Positions 20,111 to 29,354 of a DNA stretch of 64,000 bases are shown here, in pieces. The position numbers and the translations under genes are program-made. The notes under the pieces are model-generated. The model was not told the origin of the DNA and ran no database searches. It saw nothing but the letters and a program-made list of their open reading frames with translations. Positions within the stretch are counted from its first letter, which is position 1; the number at the start of each line of letters is the position of its first letter. This DNA comes from Dongia rigui. Lineage in GTDB: Bacteria > Pseudomonadota > Alphaproteobacteria > Dongiales > Dongiaceae. Location of the stretch: the NCBI RefSeq assembly GCF_034044635.1, contig NZ_JAXCLX010000001.1, positions 1,984,001-2,048,000 on the forward strand, in the 5' to 3' direction.

Positions 20111-20742
20111 CGGTCGCGGTCATCGATTACGGCGCGGGTAATCTGAAATCTGCCGCCAAGGCGCTCGTGCACGCAGCCTCCGAGACCGGCGACAAGGTGG
20201 TCATCACCGCCGATGCGGATGTGATTGCCAAGGCTGACCGCATCGTTCTGCCGGGTGTCGGTGCCTTTGCCGAATGCAAGCGTGGCCTCGAAGCGCTGGA
20301 TGGCGGTGTCGCCGCCATGCGCGAAGCCGTGCTGGAGAAGGGGCGGCCGATCTTAGGGATCTGCGTCGGCATGCAATTGCTGGCCACGGTCGGTGTCGAA
20401 TATGGCGAGCATGCGGGCCTTGATTGGATCAAGGGCCGTGTCGTCAAGCTGACGCCCGATGATCCAACCTTGAAGATTCCGCAGATGGGGTGGAACGATC
20501 TCCATTTTAAGCAGCCGCACCCGATCTTTGCCGGCCTCCAATCCGGCGCGCACGCCTATTTCGTCCACTCCTACCACTTCATCGCCGACCATGCGGACGA
20601 GGTCTTGGCTGACGTCGATTACGGCGGCAAGGTGACGGCGGCGGTCGGGCGTCGCAACATCGTTGGACTGCAATTCCATCCTGAAAAGAGCCAGGCGGTG
20701 GGTTTGCAGATCCTTGGCAACTTCCTGCGCTGGAGACCCTGA
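20107..20742 (+). CDS. hisH: Imidazole glycerol phosphate synthase, glutaminase subunit HisH
   Basis: A 211-residue class I glutamine amidotransferase that supplies ammonia to HisF. The triad is C86 (GICVGMQLL), H191 and E193 (LQFHPEKSQ). It starts with [15 protein letters not shown], the standard N-terminus of the family, at the ATG that overlaps the hisB stop. Its partner HisF is encoded about 1.5 kb downstream, after a GNAT gene, hisA and a palindromic repeat. Confidence 0.97.
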   Translation: MTVAVIDYGAGNLKSAAKALVHAASETGDKVVITADADVIAKADRIVLPGVGAFAECKRGLEALDGGVAAMREAVLEKGRPILGICVGMQLLATVGVEYGEHAGLDWIKGRVVKLTPDDPTLKIPQMGWNDLHFKQPHPIFAGLQSGAHAYFVHSYHFIADHADEVLADVDYGGKVTAAVGRRNIVGLQFHPEKSQAVGLQILGNFLRWRP

Positions 20743-20746
20743 GATC

Positions 20747-21268
20747 ATGGCCGATATCGCCATCAGCATCGTCAGCGAATTGAAGCGCAGTGAATTGGAA
20801 GAGCTGTGCGAGGCGACCGAACTTGCGATCGAAGCCGGTGGCGGCTTCGGCTGGCTGAAGCCACCGCACCGGAACATCCTGGAAGTGTTCTGGAAGGGTG
20901 TCATGCTGGTGCCCGACCGTGTGCTGTTCATCGGCAAGCTCGACGGCACCATCGCGGCTTCCGCGCAATTGGTGCGCCCGACGCGCAACAACGAGGCGCA
21001 GAGCCATTCGGCGCAGATCACCACGTCCTTCGTCGCCCCCTGGGCGCGTGGCCATGGCCTGGCGCGACAGCTGACTCTGGCGGTTGAGGAAGAGGCAAAG
21101 AAGCGCGGCGTCAAGGTGCTCAATCTCGATGTGCGCGAAACGCTGCAGGCGGCGATCAGCCTCTATCACAATCTCGGCTATCACGAGATCGGCCGACACC
21201 CGCGCTATGCCCAGGTCGATGGGCAATATGTGGGTGGCCTCTATTTCTGGAAATCGCTGGAAGGTTGA
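20747..21268 (+). CDS. GNAT-family N-acetyltransferase embedded in the his operon
   Basis: 173 residues from ATG 20747, four bases after the hisH stop. The acetyl-CoA-binding stretch is recognisable ([18 protein letters not shown] with the R/Q-x-x-G-x-G/A type loop, then [21 protein letters not shown], the usual GNAT beta4-alpha4 and terminal region). An N-terminal helix-rich part [20 protein letters not shown] precedes it. The substrate is unknown. The position between hisH and hisA, with near-zero spacing on both sides, implies constant co-expression with histidine synthesis. It has no known step in that pathway. Confidence 0.88.
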   Translation: MADIAISIVSELKRSELEELCEATELAIEAGGGFGWLKPPHRNILEVFWKGVMLVPDRVLFIGKLDGTIAASAQLVRPTRNNEAQSHSAQITTSFVAPWARGHGLARQLTLAVEEEAKKRGVKVLNLDVRETLQAAISLYHNLGYHEIGRHPRYAQVDGQYVGGLYFWKSLEG

Positions 21269-21275
21269 CGGCACG

Positions 21276-22025
21276 ATGATTCTCTTCCCCGCGATCGATC
21301 TCAAAGGCGGTCAATGCGTGCGCCTGGTGAAGGGCGACATGGCACAGGCGACCGTCTTCAACACCGACCCCGCCGACCAGGCGCGGCAGTTTGCGGCGGC
21401 CGGGGCCACATGGCTGCATCTGGTTGATCTCGATGGCGCCTTTGCTGGTGAGGCCGTGAATGCGGCAGCGGTCGAGGGCATTCTTGCAGCGGTCGATATC
21501 CCCGTGCAATTGGGCGGTGGCATCCGCGAGATGGCCCATATCGAAGCCTGGCTGGGGAAGGGCATTGCCCGCGTCATCCTCGGCACCGTCGCGCTGAAGA
21601 ACCCCGATCTCGTGAAGGCCGCCTGCAAGCGCTTCCCCAACCAGATCGTCGTCGGCATCGACGCCAAGGGTGGCAAGGTCGCGGTGGAAGGCTGGGCCGA
21701 GACCTCCGAACTCACCGCCCTTGAGCTCGCGCTTCGTTTCGAGGATGCCGGGGTGGCCGCGATCATCTACACCGATATCGACCGTGATGGGCTGCTGCAG
21801 GGTGTCAACGTGACTGCCACGGCGGAGCTGGCGGCAGCGCTCTCGATCCCCGTTATCGCCTCGGGCGGCGTCTCCTCGATCGCCGATATCGACGCGCTGC
21901 TCAGCGTTCAATCGCAAGCCAAGAAGAAGGGCGGCGGCATCACCGGCGTCATCTCCGGCCGCGCCATCTATGACGGCCGCCTCGATCTCAAAGAGGCACT
22001 GCAGAAGTTGCGAGCACACGCATGA
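21276..22025 (+). CDS. hisA: Phosphoribosylformimino-AICAR-phosphate isomerase HisA
   Basis: 249 residues from ATG 21276 ([20 protein letters not shown]). It is a (beta/alpha)8 barrel that isomerises ProFAR to PRFAR. The catalytic aspartates are the one in PAIDLKGG and the one in IYTDIDRDG; the phosphate-binding loops are LGGGIR and IASGGVSS. It starts 7 bases after the GNAT stop. Downstream the operon is interrupted by a ~110-base palindromic element before hisF. Confidence 0.96.
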   Translation: MILFPAIDLKGGQCVRLVKGDMAQATVFNTDPADQARQFAAAGATWLHLVDLDGAFAGEAVNAAAVEGILAAVDIPVQLGGGIREMAHIEAWLGKGIARVILGTVALKNPDLVKAACKRFPNQIVVGIDAKGGKVAVEGWAETSELTALELALRFEDAGVAAIIYTDIDRDGLLQGVNVTATAELAAALSIPVIASGGVSSIADIDALLSVQSQAKKKGGGITGVISGRAIYDGRLDLKEALQKLRAHA

Positions 22026-22045
22026 TGAATCTGGCCCTGCAATCA

Positions 22046-22158
22046 CCCCCCTCTCTAGCTCTCTCCCTCCCGGAGGCGAATGCCGACATGCGTCGACGGG
22101 GGGGAGAGGACGTCCTTTTTCCCTCCCCCCTTGAGGGGGAGGGTCAGGGAGGGGGGTA
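22046..22158. repeat. C-run/G-run palindromic repeat between hisA and hisF
   Basis: Pyrimidine-rich ACCCCCCTCTCTAGC and CTCTCCCTCCCGGAGG on the left pair loosely with a right part ending CTTGAGGGGGAGGGTCAGGG and GGGGGGT. It is one of about a dozen related elements in the window and the reason hisA and hisF are 169 bases apart. Confidence 0.8.
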
Positions 22159-22194
22159 TGGCTCGACCGGGTTCGCTCTCGAAGGTCAAATGCC

Positions 22195-22953
22195 ATGCTG
22201 AAGATGCGCGTCATCCCCTGTCTTGATGTGAAGGACGGACGAGTCGTCAAAGGCGTCAATTTCGTCAACCTGATCGATGCCGGCGATCCGGTCGAGCAGG
22301 CGAAGATCTATGATGCGGCTGGGGCGGACGAGCTGACCTTCCTCGACATCACCGCAAGCTCGGACAATCGCGACACGCTTTACGACGTCGTCTCGAAGAC
22401 AGCTGAGGCCTGCTTCATGCCGCTGACTGTCGGCGGCGGCGTGCGCAAATCCGAGGACATCCGCAAGCTGCTGCTGGCCGGCGCCGACAAGGTGTCGATC
22501 AACACGGCCGCGGTGAAGAACCCGGACTTCGTCAAAGAAGCGGCGCAGAAATTCGGCGACCAATGCATCGTCGTCTCGATCGATGCCAAGGAGACCGCGC
22601 CGGGCAGGTTCGAGATCTTCACCCATGGCGGCCGCGAGCCCACGGGCATTGATGCGGTAAATTTTGCCAAGCGCATGGCGGAGAACGGGGCGGGCGAGTT
22701 GCTCGTAACCTCGATGGACCGCGATGGCACAAAGCAGGGCTACAACATCCCGCTCACGCGCGCGATCGCCGATGCCGTTTCCGTGCCCGTGATCGCCTCA
22801 GGCGGCGTCGGGTCCCTGGATGATCTGGTGGCCGGCATCCGCGACGGCCATGCCACGGCGGTTTTGGCCGCATCAATATTTCATTTTGGCACCTTTACCA
22901 TTGGTCAAGCAAAAGCCCATATGCTGGCAGCTGGTCTCAGCATGCGCCCCTGA
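22195..22953 (+). CDS. hisF: Imidazole glycerol phosphate synthase, cyclase subunit HisF
   Basis: A 252-residue barrel enzyme that closes the imidazole ring using ammonia from HisH. The start [20 protein letters not shown] carries the first catalytic Asp. The second is in [12 protein letters not shown], and the phosphate-binding loops are VGGGVR and ASGGVGS. Length equals the family norm. An AAGG ribosome site lies just upstream, beyond the repeat. HisE follows after 113 bases. Confidence 0.97.
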   Translation: MLKMRVIPCLDVKDGRVVKGVNFVNLIDAGDPVEQAKIYDAAGADELTFLDITASSDNRDTLYDVVSKTAEACFMPLTVGGGVRKSEDIRKLLLAGADKVSINTAAVKNPDFVKEAAQKFGDQCIVVSIDAKETAPGRFEIFTHGGREPTGIDAVNFAKRMAENGAGELLVTSMDRDGTKQGYNIPLTRAIADAVSVPVIASGGVGSLDDLVAGIRDGHATAVLAASIFHFGTFTIGQAKAHMLAAGLSMRP

Positions 22954-23066
22954 TTTGTCGCGCTTTAGCCGAACTTGTTCGGTCAAAGTGTGTCGCGCGC
23001 CACTGACATACAGCAACATGCCGTCCAATATGGGGGAAGGACGGCAAGGGTTAAGGGCTTTTAACG

Positions 23067-23417
23067 ATGTCGGAAAAATTGGACGGGACCGTCTTGGACT
23101 GCCTGTTCCGCACCATCGAGGGGCGGCGCGGCGGCGATCCCAACGGATCCCACACGGCCCGGCTCTTTGCCAAGGGCACGGCCAAGATCGCGCAGAAAGT
23201 CGGTGAGGAGGCCGTCGAGGCCATCATCGAAGCGATGCGCGGTGACAATCCAGCCTTGGTCGCCGAATCCTCGGACCTGCTTTATCACCTGCTGGTGCTG
23301 TGGGCCGATCGCGGTGTGCGCCCGGACGATGTCTGGGCCAAGCTCAAGGAACGCGAAGGCATCTCCGGCATCGCCGAAAAGGCCGCCCGCCGCGAAGCCA
23401 AGCTCGCCGGCAAGTAA
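23067..23417 (+). CDS. hisE: Phosphoribosyl-ATP pyrophosphatase HisE
   Basis: A 116-residue all-alpha NTP pyrophosphohydrolase of the MazG superfamily; it hydrolyses PR-ATP to PR-AMP, the second step of histidine synthesis. Family features are the helix phrase [18 protein letters not shown], then [18 protein letters not shown] with the metal-binding acidic residues. It is a stand-alone HisE, not the HisIE fusion; hisI is not in the window. It is the last recognisable gene of the cluster. Confidence 0.95.
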   Translation: MSEKLDGTVLDCLFRTIEGRRGGDPNGSHTARLFAKGTAKIAQKVGEEAVEAIIEAMRGDNPALVAESSDLLYHLLVLWADRGVRPDDVWAKLKEREGISGIAEKAARREAKLAGK

Positions 23418-23459
23418 TCAGCTGCCAGCTCACCTCGTCGGCACTCAACTGGTCGGCGC

Positions 23460-23975
23460 TCAACTGGTCGGGGCGTTATCGGCGACGATGGGTGCCGGCA
23501 GGGATTTGAGGCAGGTATCGACCGGCTTCTTTTCAGCCCTGATCGAGCGCGCTTCGGCGTAAGAGACGCGATAGGCGCCTGCTGCCGCTTCCGGATAGAG
23601 GAAGAGATCGAGCACGCAATCGCTGCCGATATATTGAAAGATGCGGCCGTCTTCCTCATCTCGGATGCGTGCCGGCTTGCCGAGGGCGGCCTGCAATTCA
23701 TCGGCGGCGAGGCCCATCAGCTTGTCGGCGGTCTGCCAGATCGTGGCGGGCGCCGGGGTTTCTGCCGGGGCGGCCGCGGCATCGGGTGCCTGCACGCCAT
23801 GGGCCGGATTCTTGGGTGTGCGCATGGCGGCGCCGGGTTTATAGGGCTGGGCGGCGCAGGCCGTGAGCAAAGTGGCGCCGAGGACACAGAACAGGGCGTG
23901 GCGCAATCGTCTGACACCGGCGTGCCTATCGCCGACGGTTGCAACAACCCTACCCCGATGTTTGGAACGCACCAC
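23460..23975 (-). CDS. Putative lipoprotein of unknown function
   Basis: I start it at the GTG at 23975 because GGGAG lies eight bases upstream; the frame is open further up without a plausible start. After a basic N-region comes ALFCVLGATLLTAC, a lipobox with C40 as the lipidated residue, so it should be anchored to the outer or inner membrane. A Pro/Ala-rich linker follows, then a small domain (IWQTADKLMGLAADELQAAL, RIFQYIGSDCVLDLFLY, DTCLKSL) with two cysteines that could form a disulfide. I know of similar alphaproteobacterial lipoproteins near bactofilin or his genes but no function. It lies downstream of the bactofilin gene on the same strand. Confidence 0.7.
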   Translation of the reverse strand: MVRSKHRGRVVATVGDRHAGVRRLRHALFCVLGATLLTACAAQPYKPGAAMRTPKNPAHGVQAPDAAAAPAETPAPATIWQTADKLMGLAADELQAALGKPARIRDEEDGRIFQYIGSDCVLDLFLYPEAAAGAYRVSYAEARSIRAEKKPVDTCLKSLPAPIVADNAPTS

Positions 23976-23995
23976 GTTCCGATCTCCCAAGCACC

Positions 23996-24019
23996 GGTGC
24001 CCTTCGCCTGAAGGGCACC
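23996..24019. terminator. Perfect hairpin between bactofilin and lipoprotein genes
   Basis: Ten-base arms GGTGCCCTTC and GAAGGGCACC around GCCT, 83 bases past the bactofilin stop and 20 bases before the lipoprotein start on the minus strand. No U-tract follows on that strand, so it may be an attenuating or mRNA-stabilising hairpin and not a full terminator. Confidence 0.55.
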
Positions 24020-24102
24020 TACCCCAAGTCAGCCGCTCAAGCCTAATCCCCGGTGGTTTCCCGACTCTTAACGGCCGGGATAACCAAGCAATACGGGGTG
24101 CT

Positions 24103-24672
24103 TCAGCGACCGTTGCCGGAAACGACCGGCGCGCCGTCAGCCAGGGCTTCGATCGTGCCGGAGATGACACCGCCGCGCTCGACTTCGAGCTGGCCGTAAC
24201 GGATCTTGCCCAGCACCTTGCCGGTGGCGCGAATGGTCAGGCGGTTGCGCACGACCAGGTCGCCATCGAAGCGGCCGGAAATATCGGCGGATTCAATTTC
24301 GGCCGAACCCTTGAACTCACCCGACTGGGCGATGTCCATGGCGCGGCAATCGGAGAGGACGGCCTCGACCTTGCCTTCGACGACCAGGCTGTCGCAGGTG
24401 CGGATCTCGCCGTTGAGGAAAATGTCGCGGCCGACGATGAGCTTCTTCTGCTCGGCTTCCGGGGCGCGGGGCGCAGCCGTGGCGCCACCGGTCGGACGCG
24501 GCGCGAACGCGCTCATATCCGGGCCGCGGCGGGCGATGTCGGGGTTCATGGCGGGGCGCGACGGCGCGCTCGGCGCGGCTTCGGGCTTGGTATAGCTCTT
24601 GTTGTCGCCATCGGTCGGTGCCGCGGCGGCGGTGCCCGGAGTGGGTTGCTCGTCTTTCTTTTTGCCAAACAT
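24103..24672 (-). CDS. Bactofilin
   Basis: A 189-residue polymer-forming cytoskeletal protein (DUF583 fold). A disordered Pro/Ala/Thr-rich N-terminal tail (residues ~1-75, beginning MFGKKKDEQ) is followed by the short beta-strand repeats typical of the right-handed beta-helix (LIVGRDIFLNGEIRTCDSL, VEGKVEAVLSDCRAMDI, SADISGRFDGDLVV, RATGKVLGKIRYGQL). Bactofilins form membrane-associated filaments that help place cell-wall enzymes, stalks or polar proteins. It is preceded upstream by an EI24 membrane protein gene and followed by a lipoprotein gene, all on the minus strand. Confidence 0.93.
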   Translation of the reverse strand: MFGKKKDEQPTPGTAAAAPTDGDNKSYTKPEAAPSAPSRPAMNPDIARRGPDMSAFAPRPTGGATAAPRAPEAEQKKLIVGRDIFLNGEIRTCDSLVVEGKVEAVLSDCRAMDIAQSGEFKGSAEIESADISGRFDGDLVVRNRLTIRATGKVLGKIRYGQLEVERGGVISGTIEALADGAPVVSGNGR

Positions 24673-24806
24673 GCGGTGCTGGTCCCTAGCCTGAACGTGA
24701 GAAGCCTGAAACGTGAGAATTTAGTCCCCCAGCAGCACGCCTGTGCGGCGACCCCGGGCGAATGCGTTTGCCGTTCCCGCAAGCCGCCCGGTGTCTCACG
24801 GTCGGC

Positions 24807-25478
24807 CTACCCCCTACGCGGTCCCAGATTTACCACAGATTCAAAGATATGCACCATAAAAGCGATGCCAACGATGGGCGCGATGAGATTGAGAACGGGG
24901 ATTGTGGCAAGGAAAGCGATGACGACGCCGGCCAGCACGAAACGGGCGCGATGGCGCTGGAAAAGGGCCTTGGCATCGGCGCGCGGCAGGCGCCGGAAAG
25001 CCGGCATTTCGAAATACTCGCGCCCCAGCAGATAGCCGTTGAGACCATAGGCGACGACGGCATAGACCGGCGGGAAGAAGAGCAGCGGCAATGTGAAGAC
25101 GTTGACGACCAGGGCGATCGCCGCCAGCTTCACGCCGTCCAGCAGCATTTCCGGGATGGCGACCTTGTAGGGATGGGTGGCGTTCGGATAATGCCGCGCC
25201 ATGACCGCATCGACCACCTGGTCGGAAAAGAGGGCTGCCGTGGTCGCGGTGACGATGGGGAAGGTGAACCAGGCGATCACCAGCACGGCGAAGAAACCTA
25301 AGAAATGCGCGGCATCCGCCCACCAGCCATTGAGACCCGTCAGCCAGTCGATCAGGAACCAGCCACCAATCATGAGCCCGCCGAAAACCACGAAGGCGAT
25401 GGCGATGCTGATGCCGATGACTTTCTGGATGCGCGGGTCGGAAAGCTGGGCAAAAGCCAGCGACAAGGCTTGGATCAC
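24807..25478 (-). CDS. EI24-domain (CysZ-like) integral membrane protein
   Basis: 223 residues with about four to five hydrophobic spans: VIGISIAIAFVVFGGLMIGG, FLGFFAVLVIAWFTFPIV, LAAIALVVNVFTLPLLFF and VLAGVVIAFLATIPVLNLIA. Between them is the family phrase YGLNGYLLGREYFEMPAFRR, characteristic of the EI24/CysZ group. E. coli CysZ is a sulfate permease; the alphaproteobacterial members are not shown to share that. The start is a GTG at 25478, without a strong ribosome site. It is on the same strand as bactofilin but about 130 bases upstream of it. Confidence 0.85.
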   Translation of the reverse strand: MIQALSLAFAQLSDPRIQKVIGISIAIAFVVFGGLMIGGWFLIDWLTGLNGWWADAAHFLGFFAVLVIAWFTFPIVTATTAALFSDQVVDAVMARHYPNATHPYKVAIPEMLLDGVKLAAIALVVNVFTLPLLFFPPVYAVVAYGLNGYLLGREYFEMPAFRRLPRADAKALFQRHRARFVLAGVVIAFLATIPVLNLIAPIVGIAFMVHIFESVVNLGPRRG

Positions 25479-25583
25479 GTGGAATTATCCAGTTCTGTCA
25501 GAATGTTGCCACTTTTTAGCGGAAAGCTCTGCCGCTAACAACCGATGGGGTGCCTGGCGGTGGACAGTGAAGGAAATAGGTAT

Positions 25584-25970
25584 ATGCGCCGCGCGCGCAA
25601 GGTGTTGAGCATTCTGCTCACGGTTTCGTTGCTGCTGGGGACGAGTCTGGCGCAGGCGGAAACGCAAGAACGCCTGTTCGGCTCCTGGTGCGACGATACC
25701 GGCTACCGCATCGATATCGGCCCGCAGGGGATCCGTTTCCGCGACCGCCAGATGGGTGATCCGCCGGCAGGGACCGATCTTGTCGTCAAGGACGGGACCG
25801 CCACCTACACCCAGGATTTCCGCCAAAGCGCCTGGCCGCAGATCGGCCTGCTGAGCTGTACCTTGCGCCTTCTCGGCGACAATGCTGCGGCCGAAACCTG
25901 TTCCGGCGATGGCTACGGTTTCATGCCATTTTTCGCCCTGAAGCGCTGTCCGCAGGATGTGATCAGCTGA
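25584..25970 (+). CDS. Secreted small protein of unknown function
   Basis: 128 residues from ATG 25584, with AAGGA nine bases upstream. There is a clear signal peptide (RRARK, then VLSILLTVSLLLGTSLAQA, cleavage near residue 26). The mature part is about 100 residues with four cysteines (GSWCDDTGY, LLSCTLRLL, AETCSGDG, LKRCPQD), likely two disulfides, and a beta-rich look. The pattern GSWC...I...FRD resembles small periplasmic proteins with a lipocalin-like beta fold, but I do not recognise the family. Confidence 0.7.
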   Translation: MRRARKVLSILLTVSLLLGTSLAQAETQERLFGSWCDDTGYRIDIGPQGIRFRDRQMGDPPAGTDLVVKDGTATYTQDFRQSAWPQIGLLSCTLRLLGDNAAAETCSGDGYGFMPFFALKRCPQDVIS

Positions 25971-25985
25971 AATCGCGGCAGCTTC

Positions 25986-26100
25986 GCCCCCCTCCCGACC
26001 TCCCCCCTGAAGGTGGGAGGGGTCTAGAGCGAGGCTGATCGATCAAACTCAGTCCAAGAGCCCTCCCACCTTCAGGGGGGAGGGATGGGTGGGGGGCGGG
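25986..26100. repeat. C-run/G-run palindromic repeat before the PfkB kinase gene
   Basis: Left half CCCCCCTCCCGACCTCCCCC with CTGAAGGTGGGAGGGG; right half CCCTCCCACCTTCAGGGGGG then GGGTGGGGGGCGGG. The two halves are inverted copies around about 45 bases. Together with the copy inside trmE it forms a subtype marked by AAGGTGGGAGGG. Confidence 0.85.
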
Positions 26101-26226
26101 CCGGAACTCGGTCACAGCCGGTTCGCTTGCCCAAACGCCCTTGATCCCTATACTCCGCCCCGAAAAGCGCTCGGCCCAAAAAGCACTCAGGCAGGGGCGC
26201 TAGTGAATCTGACCTCGCGGGGATGA

Positions 26227-27219
26227 ATGAGCGACAAGTTGTTTGACGTCTGCGGTATCGGCAATGCCATTGTCGACGTGCTGGCCCATTGCGATCAGGA
26301 CTTCATCGAGCGCATGAGCCTCAACAAGGGCACCATGACCCTCATCGATTCAGCCCGTGCCGAGGAGCTTTACGCTGCCATGGGACCGGCGGTCGAAGCC
26401 TCAGGCGGATCCTGCGGCAACACGATTGCGGGCTTGGCGAGCCTGGGCGGCAGGGGTGCCTATATCGGCAAGGTCGGCAATGACCAGCTGGGCGGCATCT
26501 TCCGCCATGACATGCGGGCAACCGGCGTGCATTTCGAAACGCCGAGCGCCACCAGCACGACACCGACTGCGCGCAGCATGATCTTCGTGACGCCCGATGC
26601 CGAGCGCACCATGAACACGTATCTCGGCGCCTGTGTCGAGCTCACCCCCGACGATGTCGACCCAGCGGTCGTGACGCGCTCGAAAGTGACCTATCTGGAA
26701 GGCTATCTGTGGGATCCGCCCTTGGCCAAGCAGGCGTTCCTCAAGGCCGCCAATCTGGCCCATGGTGCGGGACGCGAGATTTCGCTGACCCTTTCGGATC
26801 CGTTCTGCGTGAAGCGCTACCTCACCGAATTCCAGGATCTGGTGAAGAACCATGTCGATATCCTGTTCGCCAACGAACACGAGATCACGGCGTTGTGGGA
26901 GACGGATGATTTCGAGGCGGCGGTGAAGGCCACGCGCGAACATTGCAGCCTTGCCGCCATTACCCGCAGCGCCAAGGGCTCGACCATCGTTACCGAAACC
27001 CAGGTGATCGACGTCCCGGCTTGGCCGGTGCGACAGGTGGTGGATGTGACCGGCGCCGGCGACCTTTATGCCGCCGGTTTCCTTTATGGCTATACCCAGG
27101 GACGCGACCATGCCGACAGCGCCCGGATCGGCGCCTTGGCAGCGGGCGAGGTCATCAGCCATTTCGGCGCCCGGCCCGAAACCCCCCTTGCCGAGCTTCT
27201 GTTGCAGCAAGTGGGCTAA
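26227..27219 (+). CDS. PfkB-family sugar/nucleoside kinase, adenosine kinase-like
   Basis: 330 residues. The N-terminal glycine pair motif is SGGSCGNTIAGLASLGGRGAY (the GG substrate motif and N), and the C-terminal signature DVTGAGDLYAAGFLYG holds the catalytic base D279. The lid region and FANEHEITAL phrase are typical of the adenosine kinase-like PfkB proteins of alphaproteobacteria. The reaction is ATP-dependent phosphorylation of a ribosyl or sugar hydroxyl; adenosine is the best guess. The gene stands alone after a palindromic repeat. Confidence 0.9.
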   Translation: MSDKLFDVCGIGNAIVDVLAHCDQDFIERMSLNKGTMTLIDSARAEELYAAMGPAVEASGGSCGNTIAGLASLGGRGAYIGKVGNDQLGGIFRHDMRATGVHFETPSATSTTPTARSMIFVTPDAERTMNTYLGACVELTPDDVDPAVVTRSKVTYLEGYLWDPPLAKQAFLKAANLAHGAGREISLTLSDPFCVKRYLTEFQDLVKNHVDILFANEHEITALWETDDFEAAVKATREHCSLAAITRSAKGSTIVTETQVIDVPAWPVRQVVDVTGAGDLYAAGFLYGYTQGRDHADSARIGALAAGEVISHFGARPETPLAELLLQQVG

Positions 27220-27460
27220 TCAGGTAAAAGCCCGGCTGAAACAACACCCCTCATTCCAGCCGCGTCCCTTGCTTACCGGGGCGCGGATGAGGAGCTGCCG
27301 TGGGGAAACCCGTCGGCACTGTTAACTGGTTGCCATTCCACAATAATTTCCTCCACCGGGCAGGGCCGGATAAGAGGAATGGGTGAGGGCGGCCGATGGC
27401 GATTGTAACAATCGCCATGGGATGATGGGCGTTACGGCAATTTTTGGATCAAGTGACGTC

Positions 27461-29293
27461 ATGAAACTGCGCAATATCGCCATCATCGCCCATGTCGACC
27501 ACGGCAAAACCACGCTCGTCGACCAGCTCCTGCGCCAATCCGGCGCCTTCCGCGTCAACCAGCAGGTCGCTGAACGCGTGATGGATTCCAACGATCTCGA
27601 AAAAGAACGTGGCATCACCATCCTGGCCAAATGCACCTCGATCCAGTGGCAGGACACCCGCATCAACATCGTCGATACCCCGGGTCACGCCGATTTCGGC
27701 GGCGAGGTCGAGCGCATCTTGAGCATGGTCGACGGCGTCGTGCTGCTGGTCGATGCCGCCGAAGGCGCCCTGCCGCAGACCAAGTTCGTGACCACCAAGG
27801 CGCTGCGCTTGGGCCTGCGTCCCATCGTCATCATCAATAAATGCGACCGCCCGGACGCCGATCCGCATGCCGTCCATGACCAGGTGTTCGACCTGTTCGC
27901 GGCCCTCGATGCCAGCCCCGAGCAGCTCGATTTCCCGACGCTCTTTGCCTCGTCGAAGCAGGGTTGGGCCACCACCGATCTGGAGAAGGGCGAGCGCACC
28001 GACCTCAGCCCGCTCTACAACCTCATCGTCGAACACGTGCCGGCGCCCAAGGTCGAGGAGAACAAGCCCTTCTCGATGCTGGTGACGACGCTCGAATACG
28101 ACAACTATCTCGGCCGCGTGCTCACGGGCCGCATCCAGACCGGCAAGGCGCAGGTCAACATGCAGCTGCGCGCCATGCGTCCCGATGGGACCCAGGTCGA
28201 AGTCGGCCGCCTCACCAAGCTGCTGGCCTTCCGCGGCATCGAGCGCACGCCAGTCGACAGCGCCGAAGCCGGCGACATCGTCGCCATTGCCGGCCTCACT
28301 GAAAGCACCGTCGCCGACACCATCGCCGCGATGGAAGTCGAAGTGCCGCTGAAGGCACAGCCGATCGATCCGCCCACACTTGCCATGTCGTTCTCGGTCA
28401 ATGACAGCCCGCTCGCCGGTCGCGATGGCGACAAGGTGACTAGCCGCATGATCCGCGATCGCCTGATGCGTGAATCGGAAGGCAACGTCGCCATCCGCGT
28501 CACCGAAACGGAAGACAAGGACGCGTTCCAGGTCGCCGGCCGCGGTGAATTGCAGCTGGGCGTGCTCATCGAAGTGATGCGCCGCGAAGGCTTCGAATTG
28601 TCGATCAGCCGCCCGCGCGTCATTTATCAGAACGACCCAAAGACCGGCCAGCGCTTGGAGCCGATCGAGGAAATCGTCATCGACGTCGACGAGGAATTCA
28701 CCGGCGTCGTCATCGACAAGCTGGGCCAGCGCCGCGGCGAACTCGTTGAGATGCGCCCGTCGGGTGGTGCGAAGACCCGCCTTGTGATGCTGGTACCGGC
28801 CCGCGGCCTTATCGGCTATCACGGCGAGTTCCTCACCGATACGCGCGGCACCGGCGTCATGTCGCGCCTCTTCCACGGCTACCAGCCCTATAAGGGTCCG
28901 ATCGAAGGCCGCCGCAACGGCGTGCTGATCTCCAACGCCAACGGCACCTCGGTCGCCTACGCGTTGTGGAATCTCGAGGAGCGCGGCAAGCTCATGATCG
29001 ATGCCGGCGTGCCGATTTATGAAGGCATGATCATCGGCGAGAACAGCCGTGCCAACGATCTTGAAGTCAATCCGCTGAAATCAAAGCAGCTGACCAACAT
29101 CCGCACGACGTCGAAGGACGAAGCCATTCGCCTGACGCCGCCGATGAAGCTGAGCCTGGAACAGGCGCTGGCCTACATCCAGGACGATGAGCTGGTCGAA
29201 GTGACGCCGAAGGCGATCCGTATCCGCAAGGCCCTGCTCGATCCCAACGAGCGCAAGAAGGCCGAGCGCGCGGCGGAAGCGGCGCAAGGGTAA
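27461..29293 (+). CDS. typA: Ribosome-associated GTPase TypA/BipA
   Basis: 610 residues from ATG 27461 ([18 protein letters not shown]), the family's usual length; the open frame extends 26 codons upstream without support. G1 is AHVDHGKTT (residues 10-18), the switch region [16 protein letters not shown]3 [11 protein letters not shown] and G4 NKCDRPD. It then has the EF-G-like domains and the C-terminal BipA-specific domain ([19 protein letters not shown]). It helps 50S assembly and stress or cold adaptation. A strong terminator follows. Confidence 0.96.
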   Translation: MKLRNIAIIAHVDHGKTTLVDQLLRQSGAFRVNQQVAERVMDSNDLEKERGITILAKCTSIQWQDTRINIVDTPGHADFGGEVERILSMVDGVVLLVDAAEGALPQTKFVTTKALRLGLRPIVIINKCDRPDADPHAVHDQVFDLFAALDASPEQLDFPTLFASSKQGWATTDLEKGERTDLSPLYNLIVEHVPAPKVEENKPFSMLVTTLEYDNYLGRVLTGRIQTGKAQVNMQLRAMRPDGTQVEVGRLTKLLAFRGIERTPVDSAEAGDIVAIAGLTESTVADTIAAMEVEVPLKAQPIDPPTLAMSFSVNDSPLAGRDGDKVTSRMIRDRLMRESEGNVAIRVTETEDKDAFQVAGRGELQLGVLIEVMRREGFELSISRPRVIYQNDPKTGQRLEPIEEIVIDVDEEFTGVVIDKLGQRRGELVEMRPSGGAKTRLVMLVPARGLIGYHGEFLTDTRGTGVMSRLFHGYQPYKGPIEGRRNGVLISNANGTSVAYALWNLEERGKLMIDAGVPIYEGMIIGENSRANDLEVNPLKSKQLTNIRTTSKDEAIRLTPPMKLSLEQALAYIQDDELVEVTPKAIRIRKALLDPNERKKAERAAEAAQG

Positions 29294-29321
29294 CGCTCTC
29301 ATCCGTCGGTTGAGGGATGAA

Positions 29322-29350
29322 AGGGCCGCTCTGCATGAGCGGCCCTTTTT
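29322..29350 (+). terminator. Intrinsic terminator of typA
   Basis: Ten-base arms AGGGCCGCTC and GAGCGGCCCT around TGCAT, followed by TTTT. It lies 28 bases past the typA stop and between convergent genes; the A run on the other side may let it also end the minus-strand MocR gene. Confidence 0.92.
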
Positions 29351-29354
29351 CATG

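Noticed and set aside
23443-23472. 15-base tandem duplication (CTCAACTGGTCGG twice) between hisE and the lipoprotein
   Set aside because: Too short and single to suggest a function; likely slippage at the end of the lipoprotein gene.
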